Shown piece after piece: positions 1-11,200 of a stretch of DNA of 64,000 nucleotides (the first letter of the stretch is position 1; every line of letters starts with the position of its first letter). Location: NCBI GenBank assembly GCA_022457155.1, contig JAJGOT010000294.1:772501-836500 (forward strand), in the 5' to 3' direction. The translations under genes and the position numbers were made by a program. This DNA is from Cladopsammia gracilis. Lineage: Eukaryota; Cnidaria; Anthozoa; Scleractinia; Dendrophylliidae. The notes under the pieces are model-generated. The model searched no databases. It worked only from the letters and a program-made list of their open reading frames with translations, and was not told the origin of the DNA.

Positions 1-360
1 TGTCATTTTCGATGTGTCATTTTCAATGTGTCCTTTTCAATGTGTCATTTTCAATGTGTCACTGTCAATGTGTCAATTTCAATGTCATTTTCAATGTTTC
101 ATTTTCAATTTGTCAATTTCAAGGTGTCAATTTCATTGTCACTTTCAATGTCACTTTGAATGTGCCACTTTGAATGTCATTTTCAATGTATTGATTTCAA
201 TGTGTCAATTTCAATGCGTCATTTTGAATGGTCAATTTCAATGTGTCAATTTCATTGTGTTATTTTCAATGTGTCATTTTCAATGTGTCAATTTCAATGT
301 CATGTCTAATGTGTCAATTTCAATGTATTGATTTTAATGTGTCAATTTCAATGACTTTGT
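1..360. repeat. 14-bp minisatellite (TGTCAATTTCAATG-like)
   Basis: Degenerate tandem copies of a unit of about 14 bases (TGTCATTTTCAATG / TGTCAATTTCAATG) fill the first 360 bases and run off the window edge. Some copies are shortened to 9-12 bases. The open frame across it is a by-product of the repeat. It lies in the intron before the first visible exon of the WAP gene. Confidence 0.9.
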
Positions 361-522
361 GTCATTTTAGTAGATAAAAGGTTGGAGTTTTGCCAGTACC
401 AATTGAATTGTATTTAATGCAGAGCTGTCTGTAAGTGCAGTTAGGTTCTGTTGACTGACACTTTCATTCTTTTTCTTTTAATCCACTACTTGATAAAAAA
501 TGGTGATAATTTGTTTACTTAG

Positions 523-852
523 CAAAGAATGTGGGGGTTGGAAAGGATGGAACATGTCCCAGGCCATGGAAGGGAGCCACAGGTTTCTGTGACAAGAAAG
601 GTGATGAATGTGGAATGGACTTTCACTGCTCAGAAAAGGAAAAATGCTGCTTCAGTGGCTGTCAACGGATGTGCGTGAAAACAACGGAAGCTCACCAGAA
701 AGGAGGAACAAAGCCAGGACAGTGCCCTAAGCCATGGCTGGGTCAGGAAGGTTTATGTGATCGCCGTGGTGATATGTGTGAAAAAGATGTAGACTGCAAG
801 AGAAGCCAGCTATGTTGTTTTAATGGCTGTCAGAATGACTGTGTTGACCCTG
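523..852 (+). CDS. Secreted modular protein, exon with two WAP domains (gene partial at 5' end)
   Basis: This internal exon lies between an AG acceptor at 521-522 and a GT donor at 853-854 (GTTAGT). It enters and leaves in phase 1. It encodes two whey-acidic-protein (four-disulfide core) domains in tandem, each with the eight-cysteine pattern including the CC pair: the first about 549-680, the second about 718-845. Both carry the CPxPW start seen in WAP domains. WAP domains are small extracellular folds, often serine-protease inhibitors or antimicrobial. Symmetric phase 1-1 exons are typical of shuffled extracellular modules. Earlier exons, including any signal peptide, lie before the window. 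The following exons (1104-1304 and 1877-2095) keep the frame and add a thyroglobulin type-1 and a follistatin/Kazal module, so the whole is a multi-inhibitor secreted protein. Its target is unknown. Confidence 0.85.
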
Positions 853-1103
853 GTTAGTGAGTTCAGTACATAATTAGGATTTTGTTTACCAAATTTTCAT
901 GTACATGTATCTGAATTAAAGTTGGACCAGCATGGTCAATATATTATGTACAGCTGTACTAACAGGTACAGGTGTTTGTCAGTGTACAGAATCAAGTATT
1001 CTACTTCCATTATAGATTTGTTATTTTGTTCTTCATTTGACTTTCACTTATATTGTACATTACAAATGCTGATTTTCTTATAATATATTTTTTCCATTTC
1101 CAG

Positions 1104-1304
1104 GTCTGTCTACCTGCCAGAAAAGATATGAGGAGTCGTTTATTTTCCCTCCCTTGGGTCGATTTGTTCCAAGCTGCAAAAAGGATGGAAGATTTCATGA
1201 AAGGCAGTGTCATCCATCCACTGGCCACTGTTGGTGTGTTGACAATTATGGTATAGAAATGCTTGGAACACGAACAAGAGGAAGGCCCAATTGCACTGTT
1301 CCAG
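1104..1304 (+). CDS. Secreted modular protein, thyroglobulin type-1 exon
   Basis: A 201-base exon, phase 1-1, between a pyrimidine-rich AG acceptor (1102-1103) and a GTAAAT donor at 1305. It encodes about 67 residues with six cysteines and the hallmark CWCVD motif followed by GxExxGTRxxGxPxC, which is diagnostic of a thyroglobulin type-1 repeat. This module occurs in extracellular proteins such as SPARC-family proteins, nidogen and IGF-binding proteins, and some copies inhibit cysteine proteases. It continues the reading frame of the WAP exon upstream and leads into the follistatin/Kazal exon downstream. No fast open frame marks it because it is read in a frame split by splicing, so it is easy to miss. 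The domain call is secure; inhibitory activity is inference. Confidence 0.85.
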
Positions 1305-1876
1305 GTAAATGACAACACATAACTCTTATTTGTGGCTACAGAGTTAGGAGTCCTTGTTGCATAAAACATTATGTGGTTGTGTAGGTGGGGAGGAGGGAGT
1401 TATTTCATGTTACAGGTGAGCGAACTGGTCCTGTTACAATCAATAGATTCTCCATATAAGTCCCTATAACACAACACCTGTCACATGCCACATTTGTCAT
1501 ACTACAGACTTAAGCAACCTATGGTAACAAGTACTATTGGTGAAGAATTATTGGGTCAGGTGGGGGGGGATGTATCAGACCCGCTTCTCTTATTAAAGGC
1601 CTGAAGGAACTGAACAATTTGTTGGCGCTTGCATCCATTTATCAAGTTAAGCTCGATTGTGCATGGTTACCTTTGATAGTTTGATTGGTGAAAAAAAAGG
1701 AGGTTGGCTGATCATTTCAGGGTATTTAGTTAATATAATTTTACTTTTTTTCTGCTTTGTGAACAGCTCCCATTGTTTCAAGTTGTGGTTTGGTGTTGAT
1801 TCATGAGCTTTATTGTTTATGTGACAGAAGTAAATTGTTAAATATTGTAATATTAATAATTTGTTTAATATTACAG
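1305..1876 (+). other. Intron, no recognised feature
   Basis: Intron between the thyroglobulin-type and follistatin-type exons, bounded by GTAAAT and TTACAG. I see no coding segment or recognisable transposon in it. Confidence 0.6.
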
Positions 1877-2095
1877 ATCCGTGCCTTTCCACTACCTGTC
1901 CTTACTATGGGGAGTGTGTTCCCAGCAAAGACCGTAAATCAGTTGATTGCAAGTGCAACATTGCATGTACTTTCATTTATGATCCAGTGTGTGGAACAGA
2001 TGGTAACACATATGCTAATGAGTGTGTGATGAGGAGTACGGCCTGTGTACAAAAGAAGAACATAACAGTGGATTACAAGGGTGAATGTGAAGAAG
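1877..2095 (+). CDS. Secreted modular protein, follistatin/Kazal exon
   Basis: A 219-base exon, phase 1-1, acceptor TTACAG at 1871-1876 and donor GTGAGG at 2096. It encodes about 73 residues holding ten cysteines in the follistatin-domain arrangement: an EGF-like FOLN hairpin (four cysteines) followed by a Kazal module (six cysteines). The Kazal signature CGTDGNTYANEC is clear. By the usual Kazal rule (second residue after the second Kazal cysteine) the P1 position is Phe, which would suggest chymotrypsin- or elastase-like targets. Many follistatin-type Kazal modules do not inhibit anything, so this is inference. If the donor were not used, the frame would run on to a stop at 2182-2184. A candidate spliced last exon is at 2948. 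Confidence 0.87.
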
Positions 2096-2947
2096 GTGAG
2101 GGCAAGTGCTGTCCAGCTGGTTGTGTTCAATTTTCTGAGCTCATATTATGTCTTTGGGTTGGTGTATGTCAAAGATCTGGTTAGCCCATGGCTTTGGTCC
2201 TGCTTAACTCTTTCGCTCCCAGAGTCAATTATGGAGACATGCAGCATGTACTTATAATTTTTCAGTCTTTTAATGAAATCCTATGGCATGACCTTTCAAA
2301 TGAAACCTCTTCAGAAGTACTTTTGCATGGTACTATTTGTTTTTCAATATTTTACAAAATGAAGTTTGGGATTTTGTTTAAATTTTGATGTTTGGCACTG
2401 TTATGAGTTAAAAGGTTAAGCCTGTGATGCGACCTGTGGTCTTCATTATGTTGTATATAAAAGTACACAGTAACGACTATAGACTTATGATTTTTACATT
2501 ATTTAAAGTCCTAACTGTAAAACTTGGAGATGAGCCAAACACCTGCTAACCTGCACCCGAAGTTTTTAAGCTCAAATTAAAAAAATGTTAAGTTCAGTCA
2601 TAAGAATCTGCTCTTCGGAACATGAGGTAAACTTTAGTCCTATCCATTAAATCATCCTGTATATAAAAATAACAAATCACAGTTTTGATCAATGTTCATG
2701 CATTCCATGCCAGAAAAATCTTGATAACAAAGTGAATTATTTTCTTGAACACTTGGTTCTATTAATCCTGGTAACTGAGGTCACCCAAAATAGTGGCTTG
2801 GTTACAGACTCATTTGTTTGGCTTATCGCGTTCGAAGTATGCAATCCTAATTTCGTGTTGGTTGTCCTGTGGTTTACGTGCAGTAAAATTTGAGATTTTT
2901 TGGTAGACAGTCTTCCAAATGGCCACCCCTGTTTTTTTTTTTTCCAG
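2096..2947 (+). other. Probable last intron of the WAP/thyroglobulin/Kazal gene
   Basis: AT-rich sequence between the GTGAGG donor and a strong polypyrimidine tract ending in AG at 2946-2947. No coding segment or transposon is recognised. The short minus-strand open frame near 2737-2988 has no domain I recognise. Confidence 0.45.
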
Positions 2948-2997
2948 GGGCTCATTTCTGCTGGAAATTCCTTCGAAGGCGTCTCCATAATCTGTGA
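2948..2997 (+). CDS. Candidate terminal exon of the WAP/thyroglobulin/Kazal gene
   Basis: A long T-tract ending in TTTCCAG at 2941-2947 is followed by a segment that, joined in phase 1 to the preceding exon, gives a 16-residue basic tail (AHFCWKFLRRRLHNL-like) ending at TGA 2995-2997. Phase and splice signal fit, but there is no domain to confirm it. The first downstream AATAAA (3154-3159) lies inside the foldback element. Read-through to the stop at 2182 is an alternative end of the gene. Confidence 0.35.
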
Positions 2998-3101
2998 TTA
3001 CTGCTAGTATATATTTTACTTATTTTGGCTATTCCTTTGTTGCTTAAAGGGACACTGTCCGAATGAAATATCATGTTTTCATGATTATGGCCACGAGTAT
3101 G

Positions 3102-5056
3102 GTGGCCGAGGACTGCCACTGGGTTTTCTGGGCATTTTTTCTTTTTTTAAGCAAATAAAATGCAAATGAAATTAAAAACAAATGCAAATGAAATGAAATG
3201 TAAAACAAAAAGCAAACTGAAATCAAAGTCAAACTCGATTCAGATTAAAATCAAATAAAATGCAAAACTAAAATGAAAATGAAATTAATATCAAATGCAA
3301 ATGCAATGAAATGTAAAACAAAAAGCAAAGTGCAAATCAAAGTCAAACTCAATTCAGATTAAAATTGAATGCATTTTTAAAAGAGAATGCAAAACAAAAC
3401 AAAATCAATTTCAAACATATTTCGCCGTGGCCGAGCGCTGCCACTACCATCATGCTACGCGCGCTTAAGAGCGTCTGTCTGAGAAAACCAGGCAGAGGTC
3501 ACGGATCGGGGTCGGCCGATTCCTTCCATATTTTCCCAGTTTAAAACATTCGATCAGTAATGTTCAAAGGCAGCATGTTTTTAAAAGCTTTTAGTTTCCG
3601 AGATCTGACCACCCCCAAAACTGTTATTCTAAGCCACCAGAGCCTTGATAAAATCATGCTCAGTTCAAGATACGAAAATTAAATATGCAGGTACACAAAG
3701 TCAATATTTGCATATGCTTATTGAACCCCATTTTTACAGTTCTAGTTTTCTCCGTAAGGCGGTGGTTATTTTGCGAGCCAAAGAGTTCCATAGATTCATC
3801 AACATCCCGTCGTTCTATTTCGCTAAACAACACTTTGGGACCTATAAAATCTGAAACGATTTGTGCATGTATTTCAGCCAGATTTTCAACAAAATTTTTT
3901 GATGTTACGGACTTTTAGTCGTCTTATTTCAAATATTAAACTTATGTTGGGGTTGAATGTTGTAAATAATAAAAAAAAAAACAGTATTTCAATGCATATT
4001 TCAACTGACTTTCTAAGGCGTTGGAAAGAAATTATTGGTAACAAGGTACTTCAAGGATACTGTTATTTACTTTTCACAAATTTGCTTACCTGTCGAATTA
4101 CCGTGTGGGCTCTGGTTTCATTTTACAAAGATGTTTCGGTTCCCCGGCTAGTGTAATAAGGGTCCCTTATATACCTTTTGCGTGAACCGTGAATAGGGCT
4201 ATTTTTTTAAAGAATCTTTGAATCGATATGTCCAGCAAGGCTTGCAAAGATCCGAATAACTAGATTTTCTGAAACGCAGAGTATCCATAAAAAATAGCCT
4301 TATTCACGGTTCACGCAAAAGGTTTAGCGATATATAGAACGACGGGATGTTGATGAATCTATGGAACTCTTTGGCTCGCAAAATAACCACCGCCTTACGG
4401 AGAAAACTAGAACTGTAAAAATGGGGTTAAATAAGCATATGCAAATATTGACTTTGTGTACCTGCATATTTAATTTTCGTATCTTGAACTGAGCATGATT
4501 TTATCAAGGCTCTGGTGGCTTAGAATAACAGTTTTGGGGGGTGGTCAGATCTCGGAAACTAAAAGCTTTTAAAAACATGCTGCCTTTGAACATTACTGAT
4601 CGAATGTTTTAAACTGGGAAAATATGGAAGGAATCGGCCGACCCCGATCCGTGACCTCTGCCTGGTTTTCTCAGACAGACGCTCTTAAGCACGCGTAGCA
4701 TGATGGTAGTGGCAGCGCTCGGCCACGGCGAAATTCGTTTGAAATTGATTTTGTTTTGTTTTGCATTCTCTTTTAAAAATGCATTCAATTTTAATCTGAA
4801 TTGAGTTTGACTTTGATTTGCACTTTGCTTTTTGTTTTACATTTCATTGCATTTGCATTTGATATTAATTTTATTTTCATTTTAGTTTTGCATTTTATTT
4901 GATTTTAATCTGAATCGAGTTTGACTTTGATTTCAGTTTGCTTTTTGTTTTACATTTCATTTCATTTCATTTGCATTTGTTTTTAATTTCATTTGCATTT
5001 TATTTGCTTAAAAAAAGAAAAAATGCCCAGAAAACCCAGTGGCAGTCCTCGGCCAC
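3102..5056. mobile_element. Foldback element with tandem-repeat-rich arms (about 1.95 kb)
   Basis: The sequence from 3102 (GTGGCCGAGGACTGCCACTG) reappears inverted up to 5056. The arms, about 730 bases each (roughly 3102-3830 and 4323-5056), match almost base for base. Just inside the ends each arm has a degenerate run of short units (AAATGCAAATGAAAT-like), then a segment with GCCGTGGCCGAGCGCTGCC. The loop of about 490 bases contains a smaller inverted pair at about 4172-4200 and 4292-4320. Open frames in it (such as 3645-3854) have no recognisable product, so this looks non-autonomous. It ends about 100 bases before the bystin promoter motif. Confidence 0.88.
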
Positions 5057-5154
5057 TGCCTGCCAGTACTTTGTGCGCATAAAATTTTAATATGCTCTTA
5101 CACAAAGTAATCACCGACCGCTGGTCTCATTTTTTTTTTCATGCACGTGGAACT

Positions 5155-5180
5155 CCAATATGGCGGATGAAGTGTTGTAG
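5155..5180 (+). promoter_or_regulatory. ATGGCGG (YY1-like) core promoter motif with a 6-codon upstream ORF
   Basis: The motif CCAATATGGCGGATGA lies about 45 bases before the bystin start. ATGGCGG is the core of YY1-type elements common at the start sites of housekeeping and ribosome-assembly genes. The same ATG opens a short upstream frame (MADEVL, stop TAG 5178-5180). If transcription starts upstream of 5160 the leader carries this uORF; if it starts within the motif, it does not. Confidence 0.45.
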
Positions 5181-5211
5181 TCTTGTTTTGAACTGAAATC
5201 TAGTCGTCACT

Positions 5212-8200
5212 ATGGGCAAAGATAGAAAGGCAAAGAAGCGTTCAACTGGCCTGACAGAAGATATCCTTGAATCAAAGACTGTGAAACCATCGGGGAGGCT
5301 TAAACAACGAAGAGAAAGGCAAGGCGAATCAGACGACACGGTGAGGCAGGAAGAAGAAATATTAGCTTATATGCTTAAACTTAGACAGTGCCTAAGCTTA
5401 TATCTCGTGCAAAGAAAAGTTGTTTGTTCAAACATAATCTGGATCAGGCGTAGTTTTCTATTTCGGCCATCTTGTTACTCCTACGTTATTGACTCAAAAT
5501 AGGGCCAGTCTTTTCGTATACAGTGTTTTCTGGGTTAGGGAATGGTTAATACCAAGCAGGGCTCGACACTAACTTTTTGGTGTACTGGACATAATAAATT
5601 CTCAATTAATCTGAAATGTGAAGTCAGATTTTAAAGAGTTTCTTCAGGCCAAAATGGCCTGTGTTCCCAAACTTTTACAGCCAAAGTGTGATTTTCACTG
5701 GCCAATGTCCAGTTGACCACTGTTAGTGTCGAGCCCTGCCAAGTCTTTGGTCATTATTGTTGAAGGTTTCACGGTCGTAGCCGGGCATCATTTCGAAAGT
5801 AGGGCAAACATGGTGGAAACTATAGTGTTTGTGTGGACATCTGACGGCAGATGTTTCTGGTGTAAGTTAGTTCCTTACAAAATTATGCTTTAAATGAAAA
5901 ATCTTCACAAACATTAAATCAAAGTGGCTGCCAGCCACTTAAACTCAGAAAATGAATTATGAAAGGGTGAGAATATCAAGGCTACTGAACTGAGTTTGTA
6001 TTTATCCGTTGGTCATTGGTCTACTAGTACTGCCGGGTTAATACATGTAGGTGCAATGTCCTTTTTCCCCTTTTCTTTTCATTAATGGAAAAGTCCACGC
6101 CAGGATTCAAACCCAGCTTTAATGGACCCAGAAAGCAACACTTAGACCAGTTCACCATATAGCGTTTTTTTCTGTTTACAAACATTACATCAAATTTGTT
6201 TTGTTATTCAAATTTGCCAACTTAATTAAATAAAAGAACTGTTTGTTTCAACAGCCAATAGTTCTCTGGTTGGCACATTAATAACAATAGGTGACATAAC
6301 AAGAAATATCGCTATAGGAATAAGTACCTAACAAAGATTAAATTTTATTATTTCAATGTAGATACATGTCTCTGTTGAATAATCCATTTGTTTCCATCAA
6401 AGGACTCCAAATGAAAAACTTTAGAGTAGCACTATCCTAATGTAAGGTGTATGTTTATTGAAAGTAATAATAATTAATGAAATGTAACACGGCTTCTCAC
6501 AGAATATTATATATGCGCAAGCGTTATGCACTAGTCAGCGGAGTTACAAAATGTTTTACAGGAAGCGTAGGAACAAAGGAGTGGAATTATCCTCATACCT
6601 ACAACTCCGAAATGGCTTTGCCATTCTCCAAGTTAAAAATGATTTTATTTGTAGCCCAGCTGGGAAGGTGATATGTTATTACAGATAGTTTTCTTGGTCC
6701 CAATGGAATTTGCCTTTTAATGACAATTTGCATATCAATATAGTTAAACTAATATTGTTATTGAAGATTGCACCATAATTGGTTTAATAGGGACTAAATG
6801 ACTGCAAATCCTAAGACCTAGTGGGTTGATGGGAGAAGAACCCATAAGAAAAGGTGTGAAGAACTGGGGCAAAATGGCATTTTTTGCGGTTGCAGAAATG
6901 ATAGCATTCTGCATTAATTTGAGGTTGCAGAAGCTGCCAGGGAAAGGGTGGCATTTGGAATAAAATGGTATAGGAAGGGGTATGTTTAAGACTTCCCACC
7001 TCTCGCTAAAGGTACCGGTAAAGGTTGCATCTGGTTTTGTTTCATAATGTACCTTGAGTTATTTTGTAAAAAAAACCGTAATCTTTTAATTTCATTGTAG
7101 TATGTTGAAGAAAAACTCTCTAGAAGGATTCTAGAGCAAGCAAGAAAACAACAAGATGAACTGGAAGCAGAATTTGGAATGGCATCTGCTTCAGGGAAAT
7201 CCCTGAAGACAGCACAGACACGGCTTGGTCCTACTGACTTGGATGGTCTGGATGCAGAAGAGCTGGAATCTGATGATGGTGATGATGCAGCGTCAGTGTC
7301 CAGCGAACAGTTCTATGAAAACATTGTATGTATTTATACTGCACTGAAATGACTGTGGGTTAGTTTTAAAGTCAAAGTAAAAGTGAGAAAAAGTGTGCTA
7401 TTGTTTATGTCAGTTTTAGATATCAGGTTCTGATATCAGCATGTACACATAAAGGCACTAGTGGCAGCTGCTTTCAGTCTACCGGTATTTATGATCTTGC
7501 TACATATATCCATCCACCCATGAGAAACCTATGATACTGCCCAGGGCAGACCATAAAATTACATTGTGGGTACTGCATATCTTACTGTCTTCAAACAGTT
7601 AAGTGTAGTTTGTTCCTTGGAAGCCCCAAGCACAGCAAGGTTTATAAATTTATTGTGCAAGCATTGCATGGGAATCGCTTTGATGGCCCCCTATTTTGGC
7701 TTTGTTGTACACATATCTTTTGAAGGTGTCTCAAAGTCCATTTTTAAAAAATTATCAACTGAAGAAAAAGAAAGGCAAAAAAGGGGAAATAACCAAATAA
7801 ACAAAAACTACTTTCAAGCAAGTTATTCAATGGATTTAGAGACTTAAAATGATATCCATCCATCAAATCCATTGAATATTCTAGATACATGTAAATAGCT
7901 TCACTGTCTTAGCTCACAAATTGGAAAAAAAGTTGGCGTCGAATAACTTGCAAAGCTGCCTAGTGATTTACCGTCACTGTGCAATGATGCAATCATTGAT
8001 AACTGAGACAGGTAAGCATGATCTCTACCAGGCTCGATTTCCAATTTTTTTTTCGGGAAATGAGCCTGCGCTCAACACCCCCTGGAGAGGAAATTGAATG
8101 CAGAGTGAGCAGTGAAAATTGAGCCTAGATCTTTATGCTGATTGGTGGAAAGGCTTGTTTTTTGTAACAGTTACAGTAGTTAGGGATAGGGATTAACTGG

Positions 8201-11200
8201 TGATCCTGCACTCTGCAGAGTTAATCAGGGGTCAATTTTAGAAAACTTTTACAAGTATAACTTACCAGTGTAGCCAATTTTTTCAAGCTCTGAAACAATG
8301 GCTACACTTGTAAATTATATGTACACTTGTAAAACTGATTATTAAATTGACCCCAGGCAGTCTCCATGCAGGTTATTATTGTACCAATTGTGAGGTGGAA
8401 ATCTTTATGTTGGACAGAGAGCTTTTGCCTGAAGATTAATTGATTTTCCCATTGTTTTATTTCGTAGGAGGTTGATGAAGAGGATGAACAAGCATTTGAA
8501 GCATTTATGTCCAAAGATACCCCAGCCCGAAGAACTCTGGCAGATGTGATTATGGACAAGATCAGAGATAAGAAGACAGAAATAGAGAGCCAAATGTCTG
8601 GTATGTTTTAAAATATTTTGCAACAATAAAAAATAATAGTAAGAGTGTATTATGGTCCATTTGTCTCACAATGTAGTCACTTAGGATGTAAATCATAACA
8701 TCAGGTGATGAGATTGACTGATCACATATTACCTAGCCTGTGTGGCAGGCATAAACAGGGAGGGGGTGTGAAAAAGGAGAGGAGAGAAGGGAAGGATCGC
8801 CTGCTATAAGAACCAGGCTATTAGCATTACACCCACTGGTTTCGTTGGAGTCAAAAAATGTCAACTGTGAATATGTTCACCAATCAAACTGGCACACCCT
8901 TTTATGCATCAGGCTGACTTCACACGGGAGTTTACTATGTTTACTGCCCAGATTCCCAGGATGAACGAAGGGGGTATTTATTGCAGGCATTCTTTTCCTC
9001 TCTCCCCAGTTCCCTTCTTCCCAGTGCCTGGGCCTTATTGGAGGTGTTTCTTTGTGTTGCGGTAGCCATTGCTTTTGTGTTGTGGTGTGGGTATTGTTCA
9101 GTGTCTTTTGAATCTTTTATTTTACGTCATTTGGTGATTACGCAATCCACAACACCAAGAAACTACTCTTATGGGATACTCCACTAAACTAAATAGTCTG
9201 TCAATCCCCAAGGTTTTCATCAGAAGGGCATTATGGGATGTCCATTTTTTGAAGCAAGACATTTCTTCAATTCAAGGTGCTCCAGTTTTCAATTTGTGGC
9301 TTAAAGTCTGTTAATACCTTACCGTACACTGAAACCTCTGATCCCCATACAAATGGTCTGAAATACATGTAGGTTAAGGTTTGTGCACTCTGTTCTGGAA
9401 TTGGTTTTTAGCAGGAGCTACTCTTTTTATTATAATTATTTGTCTCTTGAGAACTGCGGTTTGATTTACCAGTAACTGAAGCAGTTCCCGGGTAACTCTG
9501 AAATAGGTTAAGGGTTTCAGGAATTGTGCTGTACACCCCCTGCCCCCACCACCACCCAAATTTTTGGGAAGTAGCCCCCCCCCCCCCCCCCCCCCCCTTA
9601 AAAAAACACATGTATGTTTGTTTAGCTCACATTAAAGGAAGTACCCCAAAGTTGGAGTTTGTTTAAAAATTCCCATTTTCATTTTCATTTTGCTGTGTAA
9701 CAGAAAGAACAACAACTCCACAGATGGATGAAAGACTAGTTGAAGTTTTCAAAGGGTGAGTGTAGATTTTTTTGTAAGTCATGAACATCTCTTAAGGTGA
9801 TTCCTATTATTATTCGACAGTGATAGCCATTTTATCTTATAAGGAAAAGAGACACCCAAATTATTCAAGCATATTAATTACTTGATGAAAGGGGATTCCG
9901 TTAATTAATACTTCATTTTTGTTTTGTTTGTTAGAAAAAAGGACAGGTGATACATACAGACACTTAACACATTTGATAAATAAATTTGATAAATAAACAA
10001 AGATGGAAAATTTTAAGCTTGGTAATGAAATGAGAAAATATAATGATGCTAAGCACATGGTACTTTTGATCCTAGCAGTACGCAGGATGCACGCCATAAT
10101 TTATTTGAACCTATGAACCTATTGTATGGCCTAACTTGCCACAAGTCTCTTGTAGCTCAGTGGTTAGAGCATCTGACCGGTGTACGGAGGGTCATAGGTT
10201 GGATTCCTGTCTGTGATTTAGACTTTTTCTTTGTTCCGTGCTCCTGACACGATAAACAATACATCTTTCTCAATACACATTTGAGCTTGGGAACTCTTGG
10301 TACTGAAGGGATTAATTTTTCTCTATGATCTTTCATAGTGTGGGGCAGATCTTGGCTAAGTACAGATCAGGAAAGCTTCCGAAGGCATTCAAAGTGATTC
10401 CATCTCTCACGAATTGGGAAGATGTAAGTTGTAAATTTCTTTGAACAATGTTGATCTTGCATGTTTATTTATTAAGTATGCCTTGCAAGTCAGCCTGTTA
10501 TATAAGAAATAATAGAAATCAAAGTAAGCAGCAGTATAAGAATCACATAATTCTGTTGGTGACCACTTGATTGGCATTGTTGAACTTTTGATCAATGAAT
10601 TTGAACTCACTTTAAATTAATCATGATGTTCAAAAAATAAAAATAACAATGTTCAACATCAGTGGTACTCAAGCTGATGACAAACATACAGTTTGAAACT
10701 TTTGTTTTAGAGAGGATGATAAGATGAATGAAAATATGCAAGTGAATAACTCAAGCATCTTTGTTTCCATACAAAGCATATTAGGTATTATTGTAAGTTG
10801 TAAGTCCCCAATCGTCCCTTTTCAGTGTGTTCTGCTTTCTATCTTAGTCACACCACAAGATATGTACCTTTTAACCGCAGTTCTGACATGCAAGCCCATC
10901 TCCAGTTTTGGAAGGGCTGCTGTCTCTGTATTTCAGTCAAGTACAGCCTTTGCTATGTTTTTATCCCTGTTTCCTTGAAATGTGGTGTAACCTTGAAATG
11001 TGGCCGGGGTGGGGGGGGGGGGGGGATTTCTTTTTTTTTTTGCAATATAAGGGGTGCCCCTCTTCTACAGCTGTAATTGTAGATATGTCATTGTGTTATT
11101 GTTTGTACATGCATGTCCTGTTATGAAATGCATAACCCTCATTCTCTGATCCGCCATCCAGGTGCTGTTTTTGACAGAACCTGACAAATGGAGTGCTGCA

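Noticed and set aside
14..331. Open frame rich in Cys, Phe and Gln
   Set aside because: It is a translation of the 14-bp minisatellite and has no independent coding signature.
3645..4156. Open frames in the foldback element loop and arm
   Set aside because: They overlap the inverted repeat, overlap each other in different frames and show no domain.
5341..5502. Extension of bystin exon 1 beyond 5340
   Set aside because: A GTGAGG donor at 5341 joins in frame to a typical bystin segment at 7101; the read-through peptide does not look like bystin.
10149..10220. Functional tRNA gene
   Set aside because: A- and B-box-like words are present but the anticodon stem and acceptor stem do not pair, so it is treated as a SINE.
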